Source of the DNA: Acidobacteriota bacterium
Lineage (GTDB): Bacteria; Acidobacteriota; Vicinamibacteria; Vicinamibacterales; JAKQTR01
Direction: 5' to 3'
NCBI GenBank assembly: GCA_029562975.1
Contig: JAKQTR010000030.1
Span: 372,001-436,000 of the forward strand
Length of the DNA: 64,000 nt
Made by a program: the position numbers and the translations under genes. Each line of letters begins with the position of its first letter. Position 1 is the first letter of the stretch. Positions 49,492 to 58,085 of the stretch are shown piece after piece. The notes under the pieces were generated by a model that searched no databases, had not been told where the DNA came from, and saw only the letters and a program-made list of their open reading frames with translations.

Positions 49492-50403
49492 TCAGCCGCG
49501 ACGGCGCCCGCCGAACCGCGAGGTCCCGATTCCGGATGCCGGCTCCCTGCCCTCAGGTCCCGGACGCTTCCTGATCACTCCCGCCATGCGCCCCGCCCGG
49601 TCCCCATCGACCCGGTGCGAGTGGAACACCTCGCGATAGCAGGACGTGCACAGGCGCGAGGCATGGACGTGTGCCGGCGGCACGCCCGCCAGGCGCAACT
49701 GGTCGGCGTTGGCGGCCCACGTGTCGAGGAAGAGCGGGGCGCGGAGGCCGGAGTCCGCCGGGTCGCGTCCGGGGATTCCGCAGAGCGCCGGCGAAGACGG
49801 CTCGGCGCTGAACCAGCGGTCCAGCTCGCCGTGCCACCGGCCGGCGGCCTCGAACTCGTCACGGACCTCAGCACCCACGCGGTAGCAGCACGGACCGATG
49901 CTCGGACCGATGGCGGCGACCAGGTTCCTTGGCCGCACGCCATACGCCGAGGCCAGCGATTCGACGGCGGCTGCGGCCGCGCCGGCCGCGGTTCCGCGCC
50001 AGCCGGCGTGCACGGCGGCCACGACGCCGGAGGCGCGGTCTGCGAGGAGGATCGGCACGCAGTCCGCGACGCGCACGCACAGGGCGACATCGTCCCGGTC
50101 GCTCACGAGGATGTCGCCCGTGCTCCAGTCCAGGTCCGCCGCCGGGACGCCGTCGACCCGATGGAGGGCGACGACCGCCGTCCCGTGGACCTGGCGGAGC
50201 CTGAGCAGGCGGTCGGGCGCCAGGCCCATCGCGCCGGCAACCGCGAGCCAGCCGGCCGAGGCGTCCGAGGGCCCCCGGCCGAGCGCCGGCGCGCGGGTGG
50301 TGAAGCAGTGCCTGGCCAGGCCGTGAAGCGGGCCGCAGCGCAGGGCGGGCCCGAAGGGGTGGAGCGCCCATTCGAAGCCGTCCGCGAGGGGGACTTCGGG
50401 CAT
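49492..50403 (-). CDS. pgeF: Peptidoglycan editing factor PgeF (YfiH/DUF152, multicopper polyphenol oxidase family)
   Basis: A 303-residue member of the YfiH/DUF152 family. In E. coli it keeps L-Ser from replacing L-Ala in peptidoglycan; other members act on purine nucleosides. The metal-site residues are His73 (RQVHGTAV), Cys115 (VADCVPILLAD) and His132 (AVHAGWRGT). The C-terminal CTSCYREVFHSHRVDGDRAGRM signature is present. Start ATG 50403 is 10 bp from the divergent acpS start, and an alternative ATG at 50415 overlaps it, so the two promoters must lie inside each other's genes or overlap. The C-terminal tail after residue 280 is basic and variable. Confidence 0.88.
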   Translation of the reverse strand: MPEVPLADGFEWALHPFGPALRCGPLHGLARHCFTTRAPALGRGPSDASAGWLAVAGAMGLAPDRLLRLRQVHGTAVVALHRVDGVPAADLDWSTGDILVSDRDDVALCVRVADCVPILLADRASGVVAAVHAGWRGTAAGAAAAAVESLASAYGVRPRNLVAAIGPSIGPCCYRVGAEVRDEFEAAGRWHGELDRWFSAEPSSPALCGIPGRDPADSGLRAPLFLDTWAANADQLRLAGVPPAHVHASRLCTSCYREVFHSHRVDGDRAGRMAGVIRKRPGPEGREPASGIGTSRFGGRRRG

Positions 50404-50413
50404 ACTGAGACGC

Positions 50414-50797
50414 ATGAGGATTCTCGGCATCGGGCTCGACGCGACGGACATCCCCCGTATCGAGCGCGCGTTGGCGCGGTACGGCGACCGCTTTCTCCAT
50501 CGTATCTTCACCGACGCCGAAATCGCGTACTGCTCGCGCAAAGCCCGTCCCGCGCCGCACTACGCCGGCCGCTTCGCCGCCAAGGAGGCCGCGATGAAGG
50601 CCCTCGGCACCGGCCTCGCCCGGGGCGTCACCTGGCGCGACATCGAAGTCGCGCGCGGGAGCGGGCCGCCCCGGCTCGTCCTGCGCGGCGGCGCGCTCGG
50701 CCACTTCCAGCGCCTGGGCGCGACGGCCTCGCTTCTGACGATCACGCACGCGGAAACCATCGCGCTGGCCCAGGTCGTGATGTTCAGCGCGGATTGA
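50414..50797 (+). CDS. acpS: Holo-[acyl-carrier-protein] synthase
   Basis: Transfers 4'-phosphopantetheine from CoA to acyl carrier protein. The 127 residues start MRILGIGLDATDIPRIE (Asp9 is the metal ligand). They contain FTDAEIAYCSRKARPAPHYAGRFAAKEAAMKALGTG with the second metal ligand Glu58, then the short C-terminal strands. Size and motifs are standard. Divergent from pgeF. Confidence 0.94.
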   Translation: MRILGIGLDATDIPRIERALARYGDRFLHRIFTDAEIAYCSRKARPAPHYAGRFAAKEAAMKALGTGLARGVTWRDIEVARGSGPPRLVLRGGALGHFQRLGATASLLTITHAETIALAQVVMFSAD

Positions 50798-50892
50798 CCG
50801 CCGCAACCGGCGTTGTCCTCGGCCGGCAGCCTCGCGAGCGCTGGCGCTCCCGTGACCGTGGCTCCGCGCCCGATCCGCTGGCGCTGCAAGGA

Positions 50893-50930
50893 GATGCCCG
50901 GCCGGATCGGCGCCGGCCCGACCGGGCATC
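50893..50930. repeat. Inverted repeat after acpS
   Basis: GATGCCCGG (50893-50901) pairs with CCGGGCATC (50922-50930) around a 20-nt loop that can itself pair (CCGG...CCGG). There is no T-run, so it is at best a Rho-assisted 3' end or an RNA-stabilising element. The rest of 50798-51078 shows nothing else clear except a ribosome site for the gene at 51079. Confidence 0.45.
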
Positions 50931-51078
50931 CGCCTTGCCTCCGCCCCGGTGTGTCGCGGGCCGGCCATCACGACGCCGCTCGCCGCGCCGGGTTCACCCG
51001 ACCACTCCGGCCCGCGACCCTGCCGCCCGCGCACCGGCCGACGGCGACGGGCGCGGCGCAGCCACGAGAGGAGGCATC

Positions 51079-51381
51079 ATGGTGGTCAGGTTCGCGCAGA
51101 ACGATCGGGGAAACCCGCCCGGCAAGCTCGCCGATGCCGAGCTGCACTTCACCGAAGGCGCGCTGGACGGGCTGAAGCTGATTGGCTTCGGCATCTGGGA
51201 GCGACGCAACGGCACCGGCCGGAACGTCACCTTCCCGGCGCGCCAGTACTCCGTCAACGGCGAGCGGCGGAGCTTCGCCCTGCTGCGGCCGGTGACCGAC
51301 GCCGCGGCGCAGGACCGGATGCGGGAGTTCATCCTGCAGGCCTATGCCGAGTACGAGGAGCAGGTGGCGGCGGCCGACTAG
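51079..51381 (+). CDS. Small protein with possible SpoVG-like fold
   Basis: A 100-residue soluble protein starting MVVRFAQNDRG. A GAGAGGAGG ribosome site precedes ATG 51079. The core ALDGLKLIGFGIWERRNGTGRNVTFPARQYSVNGERRSFALLRP, then QDRMREFILQAYAEYEEQ, follows the layout of SpoVG. In SpoVG a strand with LxDIxVI is followed by a basic turn, VxxPxR, and a C-terminal helix ending xAYxE. SpoVG proteins bind nucleic acid. Similarity is by pattern only. It overlaps the radical SAM gene tail to tail by 4 bp (51378-51381). Confidence 0.7.
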   Translation: MVVRFAQNDRGNPPGKLADAELHFTEGALDGLKLIGFGIWERRNGTGRNVTFPARQYSVNGERRSFALLRPVTDAAAQDRMREFILQAYAEYEEQVAAAD

Positions 51382-53093
51382 CGGCCCGCGGCGCCCGGGC
51401 CGGTCGGCTCCGCCCGGAGGCTCCTGGCGAACTCGGCCCGGTAGAACGCCGTCCGCGCGCCGCTGTCGAGGATCTCCCACGGCAAGACGGCGTCGCGCGA
51501 CCGGTCCCGGTGGACGTAGAACGACGCGTCGACGCCCGTCTCCGCCAGCGCGCTCCGCCACTGCCCCCCGTTGCGCTCGGCCGCGACAACGACCGGGGCG
51601 ACCCGTCGGTCGCCGAGCGACAGCAAGGCCTGGATGACCGCATGCCGCCCGGACTTCATCGAGAACGTCACGCCGCCGATGCCGGCGGTCAGCGCCCGGA
51701 GCCGCCGGACGGCCCGCTCAATGGATGCGGGCGCTGCCATCGGCATCCACTGGTAGGCCGTGCCCGGTTTCGGCACGAGCGGGTTGACGCTCGCGGTGAT
51801 GCGCCCGGCGCGGCCCCTGGCGCGGCCGTGCGCGATCAGGCGCTCCCGGAGGGCCAGAACGAGGTCGCGGATGGCCTCGAGGTCCTCGCCCGTTTCCGTC
51901 GGCAGGCCGATCATGAAGTAGAGCTTCAGGTTCTCGAACCCGCTCGCGAAGATCAGGTCGGCCCGGGAGAGGATGTCTTCGTTGGTGAAGTGCTTGTTGA
52001 TCACGCGCCGCAGCCGGTCGGATCCGGCTTCGGGCGCGATCGTGATCGACCGCTCTCCGGCCTCGCGGAGCAGCCGCAGGACGGGTTCCGTGAGGTCGTC
52101 GAGCCGCAGCGAGGAGGGGCTGATCGAGTAGCCCATGCGGATCAACTCCCCGAGCAGGCGCTCGATCTCGGGGTGATCGCACAGTGCGATCGAGACCAGG
52201 CCGATCCGGCTCGTGTGGGGCCGCGCGGCCCGCGCGATCTCGAGGATGCGGTCGGCGGGAAACGGCCGCACGGGGAGGTAGTTGTAACCCGCCCAGCAGA
52301 ACCGGCACAGGTTCGCGCAGCCCCGGACCGCCTCGACGAGCAGGCGCGAGCCGAACTCGGTGTCGGGCGTGAAGACGGCCGTCGCCGGCGGATCGGCACA
52401 GGCGGAGGCGGACAGCACGGCCTTGCGAATCGGCACCGTCGCGCCCGATCCGGGGCGCGGCTCGAAGGCTTCGATGGTGCCGTCAGGCCCGTAGCGGGCG
52501 TCCACGAAGGCGGGCACGTAGAACCCGGGTTCCGCCGCGAGCGCGCGGAGCGCGCGCGCTCGGTCGCGGCCGCGCGCGAGCGCGCGCACGAGGGCGGGCA
52601 CGAGCGCTTCTCCCTCGCCGACGGCGACCACATCGGCAAACGGGGCCAGCGGTTCGGGATTCAGGAACGTGACGGCGCCGCCGATGATGACGAGGGGGTG
52701 CCGCGCGTCGCGCCCGGCGGCGTATACCGGCAGGCCCGCGAGGCGGAGCAGGCGCACGAGGTTCGGATAGTCCCACTCGAACGACACGGAGAAGGCGAGA
52801 ACGTCGAACTCCCGGACCTTCGTGCCCGACTCGACAGTCGCCAGCGTGCCCGGCCGGGCCAGGCCGGACGCGAGGTCCGGTCCCTGCGGCAGGAACACGC
52901 GCTCGCAGACGGCGTCATCCGGCTGGTTGAGCAGCCGGTACGCCGTCTGGAAGCCCAGGTTCGACATGCCGACGAAGTAGCTGTTGGGGAACGCGAGGGC
53001 GATGCGCAGGCGGCCGGCGTGCGTCTTGCGGACGACGCCGGCCTCGCGGAGGCGTCCGCGCGATGTCCGGTCCCGGTGCGGTGCGTGGCTCAT
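51378..53093 (-). CDS. B12-binding-domain radical SAM protein (TIGR03960-like)
   Basis: A 571-residue protein with an N-terminal B12-binding-like domain (about 25-180: ALAFPNSYFVGMSNLGFQ, LVIIGGAVTFLNPEPLAPFADVVAVGEGE). The radical SAM domain follows, its 4Fe-4S cysteines being Cys259, Cys263 and Cys266 (RGCANLCRFCWAGY). ITIAPEAGSDRLRRVINKHFTNEDI and YFMIGLPTETGEDLEAI fit the TIM-barrel of the family. Many relatives act near ribosome or tRNA modification, but the substrate is unknown. It follows ftsZ after a 112-bp gap that holds no other clear feature. Its stop overlaps the convergent gene. Confidence 0.87.
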   Translation of the reverse strand: MSHAPHRDRTSRGRLREAGVVRKTHAGRLRIALAFPNSYFVGMSNLGFQTAYRLLNQPDDAVCERVFLPQGPDLASGLARPGTLATVESGTKVREFDVLAFSVSFEWDYPNLVRLLRLAGLPVYAAGRDARHPLVIIGGAVTFLNPEPLAPFADVVAVGEGEALVPALVRALARGRDRARALRALAAEPGFYVPAFVDARYGPDGTIEAFEPRPGSGATVPIRKAVLSASACADPPATAVFTPDTEFGSRLLVEAVRGCANLCRFCWAGYNYLPVRPFPADRILEIARAARPHTSRIGLVSIALCDHPEIERLLGELIRMGYSISPSSLRLDDLTEPVLRLLREAGERSITIAPEAGSDRLRRVINKHFTNEDILSRADLIFASGFENLKLYFMIGLPTETGEDLEAIRDLVLALRERLIAHGRARGRAGRITASVNPLVPKPGTAYQWMPMAAPASIERAVRRLRALTAGIGGVTFSMKSGRHAVIQALLSLGDRRVAPVVVAAERNGGQWRSALAETGVDASFYVHRDRSRDAVLPWEILDSGARTAFYRAEFARSLRAEPTGPGAAGR

Positions 53094-53205
53094 GCGCGTT
53101 CGGGGCGCGCCGCCGCGGCCTGCGCCCGGGCGCCGGCGGTGCTGGAACTCGTGCTCCGGCGGCGGCGATCGAGGCTGCCGTGGTTGTACGCCGTGTTCCG
53201 CTCGG

Positions 53206-54510
53206 CTAGGCCTGCTGGACGCGCCTCATGAACGCCGGCACGTCGAGCGCGTCGGCGCCGCTCCCGCCCGCGGCGGCCGCGGCGGGTTCCTCTTCCTCCG
53301 CGTCGAGCGTCAGGGCGAGCGGCGAGGCTGGCGCGACCACGCCCACGCCGTGCCGCCGGGCGAGGTTCAGCCGCGCGCCGGCCGGATCTCCCCCCAGCCA
53401 CGCGGTGTAGGCGCTCAGATCCACCGGCGTCCGCGCTGCGCTGCCGGGCACCACGCCGCGGGCCCCCTCCCGGTCGAAGCCCGTGGCGATCACCGTCAGC
53501 TTCACTTCGCCGTCGAGCCGCGGGTCGATGACGGCGCCGAAGATGATGTTCGCCTCCTCGTGCGCGGCCTCGTGGATGATCGTGGACGCCTCGTGGACCT
53601 CGACGAGCGAGAGGTCCGCTCCGCCGGTGACGTTGATGATGACGCCGCGCGCGCCGTCGATGGACGCGTCCTCGAGGAGCGGGCTCGAGATCGCCTTGCG
53701 CGCGGCGTCCATCGCCCGCGTCTCTCCGCGCCCGACGCCGGTGCCCATCACGGCCACGCCCATCCCCGTCATGATCGTCTTGACGTCGGCGAAATCCAGA
53801 TTGATGAGCCCCGGCAGGAGAATCAGGTCCGAGATGCCCTGGATGGCCTGCCGAAGGACATCGTCCACCGCCGCGAAGGCGTCGAGCAGCGACGTCGTGC
53901 GGTCGATGGTGCTGATCAAGCGCTCGTTCGGGATTGTGATGACGCTGTCCACGCACCCGCGCAGCTCCTCGAGGCCGCGCTCGGCCTGGAGCGCGCGCTT
54001 GCGCCCTTCGAAGGTGAACGGGCGCGTGACGACGGCGATGGTCAGGGCGCCAAGCTGGTTGGCCAGGCTCGCGATGATGGGCGCGCCGCCCGTGCCGGTG
54101 CCGCCGCCCAGTCCCGCCGTCACGAACACGAGGTCGGCGCTGCCGATGGCCTCCACCAGCTTCTCGGTATCCTCGAGCGCGGCCTGCCGGCCGATTGTCG
54201 GATCGGCGCCGGCGCCCAGGCCCTTCGTCAGCTTCTCGCCGAGCTGGACCTTGATCGGCGCCGCGTTCAGGCGCAGCGCCTGGACGTCGGTGTTGGCCAC
54301 GACAAACTGCACCCCGTCGAAGCCCTCGCGGACCATCCGGTTCACCGCGTTCCCGCCGCCGCCTCCGACGCCGATCACCTTGATGCGGGCGCCGGTCTGC
54401 GACGTGTCGTCCATCGTCATCCGGAAAGGCGACGCGGCGGTCCGCGCCCCGGGGGTGTGGGGGATGTCGGTCGAGTACGGCATCGGGGCCTCCGCTGCTG
54501 GCGATTCCAT
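53206..54510 (-). CDS. ftsZ: Cell division protein FtsZ
   Basis: Tubulin-like GTPase that forms the division ring. The 434 residues have [28 protein letters not shown], the tubulin signature [31 protein letters not shown] and a variable linker. The C-terminal FtsA/ZipA-binding peptide is [15 protein letters not shown]. The N-terminus is about 30 residues longer than usual if ATG 54510 is used (6 bp after ftsA); ATG 54420 is an alternative that gives a standard length. Last gene of the dcw cluster before the radical SAM gene. Confidence 0.97.
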   Translation of the reverse strand: MESPAAEAPMPYSTDIPHTPGARTAASPFRMTMDDTSQTGARIKVIGVGGGGGNAVNRMVREGFDGVQFVVANTDVQALRLNAAPIKVQLGEKLTKGLGAGADPTIGRQAALEDTEKLVEAIGSADLVFVTAGLGGGTGTGGAPIIASLANQLGALTIAVVTRPFTFEGRKRALQAERGLEELRGCVDSVITIPNERLISTIDRTTSLLDAFAAVDDVLRQAIQGISDLILLPGLINLDFADVKTIMTGMGVAVMGTGVGRGETRAMDAARKAISSPLLEDASIDGARGVIINVTGGADLSLVEVHEASTIIHEAAHEEANIIFGAVIDPRLDGEVKLTVIATGFDREGARGVVPGSAARTPVDLSAYTAWLGGDPAGARLNLARRHGVGVVAPASPLALTLDAEEEEPAAAAAGGSGADALDVPAFMRRVQQA

Positions 54511-54516
54511 CGCGGC

Positions 54517-55764
54517 CTAGAAGAATTCCTTGAAGACGCCCCGCACGAGGTCGGTCAGCATGCCGATGCCCCGCCTGGGCGCCTGGTTGACGTCGTGCGC
54601 CCGCTGCCGCCTGGCCCGCAGGATGAGGCCGACGGCGGTGGCGAACGAGGGATTCACGATGTGGTCGGCGAGCCCGCCCAGGCCGGCGGGCACGCCGCGC
54701 CTCACGGGCATGTCGAAGATCTGCTCGGCGATCTGGACGAGGCCTTCGAGGTTGGCCGCGCCGCCCGTGAGCACGATCCCGGAGTTGAGGGACTTCTCGT
54801 AGCCGGCGCGGTGGATCTCGTCCCAGACGAGGTGGCACAGCTCCTCGGCCCTCGGCTGCAGGACGTCCGACAGAATGCGGCGCGCCATCGTCCTGGGGGC
54901 ACGGCCGCCCACGCTGGCGACGTCCATGGTTTCGTCGTCGCCCACCAGCGCCGACAGCGCGCACCCGCAGCGCCGCTTCAGCTTCTCGGCCTCCGGAATC
55001 GGCATGCGCAGGCCGACGGCGATGTCGTTGGTGAAGTGGTCGCCGCCGATGGGCATGACGGCCGTGTGCCAGAGGAAGCCCCGCTCGAAGATCGCCAAGT
55101 CGGCCGTTCCGCCGCCGATGTCGACCAGCGCGACGCCCAGCTCCCGCTCGTCGGGGGTGAGCACGGACTCGCTGGAGGCCAGCTGCTCGAGCACGGGCTC
55201 CCTGACGTTCACGCCCGCCTTGTTCACGCACGACAGGATGTTCTGCGTCGTCGTCGTGCCGCCGGTGACGATGTGGACGTTGACCTCGAGGCGCGACCCG
55301 CTCATCCCGACGGGATTGCTGATCCCGTCCTCCTCGTCGACGACGAAGTCCTGCGGGAGCACGTGCAGGATCTCGCGGCCGTTGGGCAGGCTCACGGCGC
55401 GGGCGGCGTCGATGGCCCGCCGCACGTCGTCGCGCGTGATCTCCCGCGTGCGCCCCGCCACGGCGACGACGCCCCGGCTGTTGAAGCCCTTGACGTGCGT
55501 GCCCGTCAGCGACACGAGGGCGTTGTCGATCTCGACGCCGGCCGTCAGCTCGGCCGCCTCGACGGCCTTCTGGATGGACGCGATCGCCGCCTCCTGGTTG
55601 ATCACCGCGCCGCGGCGGATGCCCTCCGAGTCGGCGGTGCCCAGGCCGACGATCTCGACCTCGCCGCCGCCGGTCAGCTCGCCGACGATGGCCGCCACCT
55701 TGGAGGTCCCGAGGTCCAGCCCGACCAGATGCCGTTCCCTTCGCGCCACGACTCCCCCGCTCAC
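54517..55764 (-). CDS. ftsA: Cell division protein FtsA
   Basis: Actin-like membrane tether of FtsZ. The 415 residues have LVGLDLGTSKVAAIVGE for phosphate binding, the 1C subdomain, VALVDIGGGTADLAIF, TGGAANLEGLVQIAEQIF and a C-terminal amphipathic tail (GIGMLTDLVRGVFKEFF) that should bind membrane. The GTG start overlaps the ftsQ stop as GTGA (55761-55764). Confidence 0.96.
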   Translation of the reverse strand: MSGGVVARRERHLVGLDLGTSKVAAIVGELTGGGEVEIVGLGTADSEGIRRGAVINQEAAIASIQKAVEAAELTAGVEIDNALVSLTGTHVKGFNSRGVVAVAGRTREITRDDVRRAIDAARAVSLPNGREILHVLPQDFVVDEEDGISNPVGMSGSRLEVNVHIVTGGTTTTQNILSCVNKAGVNVREPVLEQLASSESVLTPDERELGVALVDIGGGTADLAIFERGFLWHTAVMPIGGDHFTNDIAVGLRMPIPEAEKLKRRCGCALSALVGDDETMDVASVGGRAPRTMARRILSDVLQPRAEELCHLVWDEIHRAGYEKSLNSGIVLTGGAANLEGLVQIAEQIFDMPVRRGVPAGLGGLADHIVNPSFATAVGLILRARRQRAHDVNQAPRRGIGMLTDLVRGVFKEFF

Positions 55765-56645
55765 CGTTGCGTCCGCGCGCGCGGCCTGCCGGCCGCCGCC
55801 GCGGCGCCTTCCTGCACGGGCGCCGCGGCCGGGGCCGGCGACAACCCGACGTAGACGCGCTCGCCGAAGCGCACGTCCACGTAGTCGATGTCCGGCACCT
55901 GCTCGCGCAGCGTCGCCTGCAGCCCCACGTACGACTCCAGCCGCTCCAGGAACTGCGCGTCGCCGAGACGGACAATGGCCGGGTCGCCCTCCAGGATCAC
56001 GCGGGCGTCGTGCAGGTTGCTCACGTCCACCTGCGACACGCGCGTCGCCAGCTCCGGCCGCGTCCTCAGTTCGGCCAGCAGCCGGAACGCGAGCCGCCAG
56101 CGCCTCGGATCGATTGCCGGCGGCCTGGAGGCGGGTCGCGCGACGAGCCCGTCGATGACCGGCAGGTTGAGCTCCGCGTAGCGCGGCCCGTAGTCGTCGA
56201 TCACGGCGCCCGACGCGTCGACCAGATAGAGGTCCTCGGCGACGCGAGCGAGACCCAGGGGCGCCCGCTCACGGACCTCCACGCGGATCGTGGCCGGCAG
56301 CCGCCGCCGCAGCCGCGCGTCGGCGACCCAGGGCGACGCGAGCAGCCGCGCCCGCCAGCGCTCGAGGTCGACCGCGAGCAGGCGCTCGCCGATCAGCCCG
56401 TCGAGCAGGCCAGCCACCTCGGTCTCGTGCAGCCGCTGGTTCCCGCTGACCTCGATGTGGCGGACGTCGAACCACGGCACCCGGGCGACGGCCCCGGCCG
56501 CCCAGATCGCCCCTGCGGAGGCGAGGCCCAGGACGCCGGCCGCGCGCAGCGCGCGGTAGACTGGCCGGGCGCGCAGGCGCCGCCGCCGCGTGGCGTGGAT
56601 CTGGCTCCGTCTGAACCGCCGATCGGCCGGAGCGGTCACTGCCAT
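55761..56645 (-). CDS. ftsQ: Cell division protein FtsQ (POTRA domain)
   Basis: Bitopic divisome protein linking early and late division factors. The 294 residues have a basic cytosolic tail, one membrane helix (about 33-54), and a POTRA domain starting PWFDVRHIEVSGNQRLHETEV. The FtsQ/DivIB beta domain follows (LPATIRVEVRERAPLGLA, LNLPVIDGL, YVDVRFGERVYVGL). A variable Ala/Pro/Arg tail ends it. It starts one base after the murC stop. Confidence 0.93.
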   Translation of the reverse strand: MAVTAPADRRFRRSQIHATRRRRLRARPVYRALRAAGVLGLASAGAIWAAGAVARVPWFDVRHIEVSGNQRLHETEVAGLLDGLIGERLLAVDLERWRARLLASPWVADARLRRRLPATIRVEVRERAPLGLARVAEDLYLVDASGAVIDDYGPRYAELNLPVIDGLVARPASRPPAIDPRRWRLAFRLLAELRTRPELATRVSQVDVSNLHDARVILEGDPAIVRLGDAQFLERLESYVGLQATLREQVPDIDYVDVRFGERVYVGLSPAPAAAPVQEGAAAAAGRPRARTQR

Positions 56646-56646
56646 C

Positions 56647-58077
56647 TCAGGCCCGTCCCCCCGCCCCGCCGGCCAGGGCGTCGAGCATCCTCGCCGAAAT
56701 CGTGCCGATCGACCCGGCGCCGAGCGTGATCACCGCGTCGCCCGGCCGCGCCAGCGCCCGCACCTCGCCGATGACGTCGTCGAGGGTGCGCGCGATGCGG
56801 ATCGGCCCGCCCACGTGCGGTGCGACGGCCGCGGCGAGCGCCTCCACGGTCACGCCGGAGATCGGCTCCTCTCCGGCGGCGTAGACGTCCGCCAGCACCA
56901 GCGCGTCGGCCTGCGCCAGGGCGGGACCGAACTCGCCGAGGAGCCGCCCGGTGCGCGTGTAGCGGTGCGGCTGGAAGGCCACGACCAGCCGCCGGCCCAG
57001 CGACGCCCGCGCGGCGTCCAGGACCGCCCGGATCTCGGTCGGGTGGTGGCCGTAGTCGTCGATGACGAGCACGCCCCCGGCTTCGCCGATCTCCTGGAAG
57101 CGGCGGTCGACGCCGCGGAACGAGCCGAGGGCCGCCGCCACCGTGCCGGCGTCGATGCCGAGCTCGAGGCCGACGGCCAGCGCCCCGAGGGCGTTCTGCA
57201 GGTTGTGCCAGCCGGGAATCTCGAGGCGCAGATCGCACAGCGGCGACGCGAGCCCGCCGCGGCGTCCGATGGCGCGGGCCAGGCCGGCCCCCGCCACGAC
57301 CCGGCACGTCCAGCGGCGCCCCTCGTGGGCAACATCGAGGCCGCGCACGTCCGCGGTCTCCTCGGCGAGGCCGTACGTGATCACCCGCCGGGTCATCGCC
57401 GGCACGAGGCTCCGCACCTGCGGATCGTCGGCGCATGCGACGACGGCGCCGTAGAACGGCACCTTGTTCGCGAACTCGAGGAACGCCTGGCGCAAGTCGT
57501 CGAAGTCGCGGTAGGCCTCGAGGTGCTCGCGGTCGATGTTCGTGATGACCGCCACCACCGGCGCGAGCCTCAGGAACGACCGATCGCTCTCGTCGGCCTC
57601 CGCCACCATGTACTCGCCCCGGCCGAGCCGGGCGTTGCTGCCGAAGGCGGACAGGCGGCCGCCGATGACGGCCGTCGGGTCCAGCCCTGCCCGCTCGAGG
57701 ACCAGCGCCACCATCGACGTGGTGGTGGTCTTGCCGTGGGCGCCGGCCACCGCGATCCCCGAGCGCAGCCGCATCAGCTCGGCCAGCATCTCGGCCCGGG
57801 GGATCACCGGGATCCGCTGCCGGTGGGCTTCGGCGATCTCGGGATTGTCGGGGCGCACGGCCGAGGAGTACACGACGACGTCGGCGTCGCCGACGTGCGC
57901 CGCGTCGTGGCCCAGCGCGATGTGCACGCCGATCGCGCGCAGCCTCAGAGCGGCCTCGGACATCTTGAGGTCGGTGCCGCTGACGGCGTACCCGAGGTTC
58001 GAGAGGAGCTCCGCGATCCCGCTCATCCCGATCCCGCCGATTCCCACGAAGTGCACGCGCTGCGTGCGGCCCAGCAC
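56647..58077 (-). CDS. murC: UDP-N-acetylmuramate--L-alanine ligase
   Basis: Adds L-Ala to UDP-MurNAc. The 476 residues have RVHFVGIGGIGMSGIAELL, the P-loop VAGAHGKTTTTSM, VAEADESDRSFL, ITNIDREHLEAY, and DDYGHHPTEIRAVL with FQPHRYTRT. GTG 58077 is preceded by AGGAGG. murG, which often sits just upstream, is absent: ftsW ends 8 bp before murC. Confidence 0.96.
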   Translation of the reverse strand: MLGRTQRVHFVGIGGIGMSGIAELLSNLGYAVSGTDLKMSEAALRLRAIGVHIALGHDAAHVGDADVVVYSSAVRPDNPEIAEAHRQRIPVIPRAEMLAELMRLRSGIAVAGAHGKTTTTSMVALVLERAGLDPTAVIGGRLSAFGSNARLGRGEYMVAEADESDRSFLRLAPVVAVITNIDREHLEAYRDFDDLRQAFLEFANKVPFYGAVVACADDPQVRSLVPAMTRRVITYGLAEETADVRGLDVAHEGRRWTCRVVAGAGLARAIGRRGGLASPLCDLRLEIPGWHNLQNALGALAVGLELGIDAGTVAAALGSFRGVDRRFQEIGEAGGVLVIDDYGHHPTEIRAVLDAARASLGRRLVVAFQPHRYTRTGRLLGEFGPALAQADALVLADVYAAGEEPISGVTVEALAAAVAPHVGGPIRIARTLDDVIGEVRALARPGDAVITLGAGSIGTISARMLDALAGGAGGRA

Positions 58078-58085
58078 GGCTCCTC

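Noticed and set aside
50893-50930. Rho-independent terminator of acpS
   Set aside because: The hairpin is real but the 20-nt loop is long and no T-run follows; listed as a repeat instead.
52984-55854. Large open frames opposite ftsZ and ftsA
   Set aside because: No domain or start signal; the opposite strand carries complete ftsZ, ftsA and radical SAM genes.
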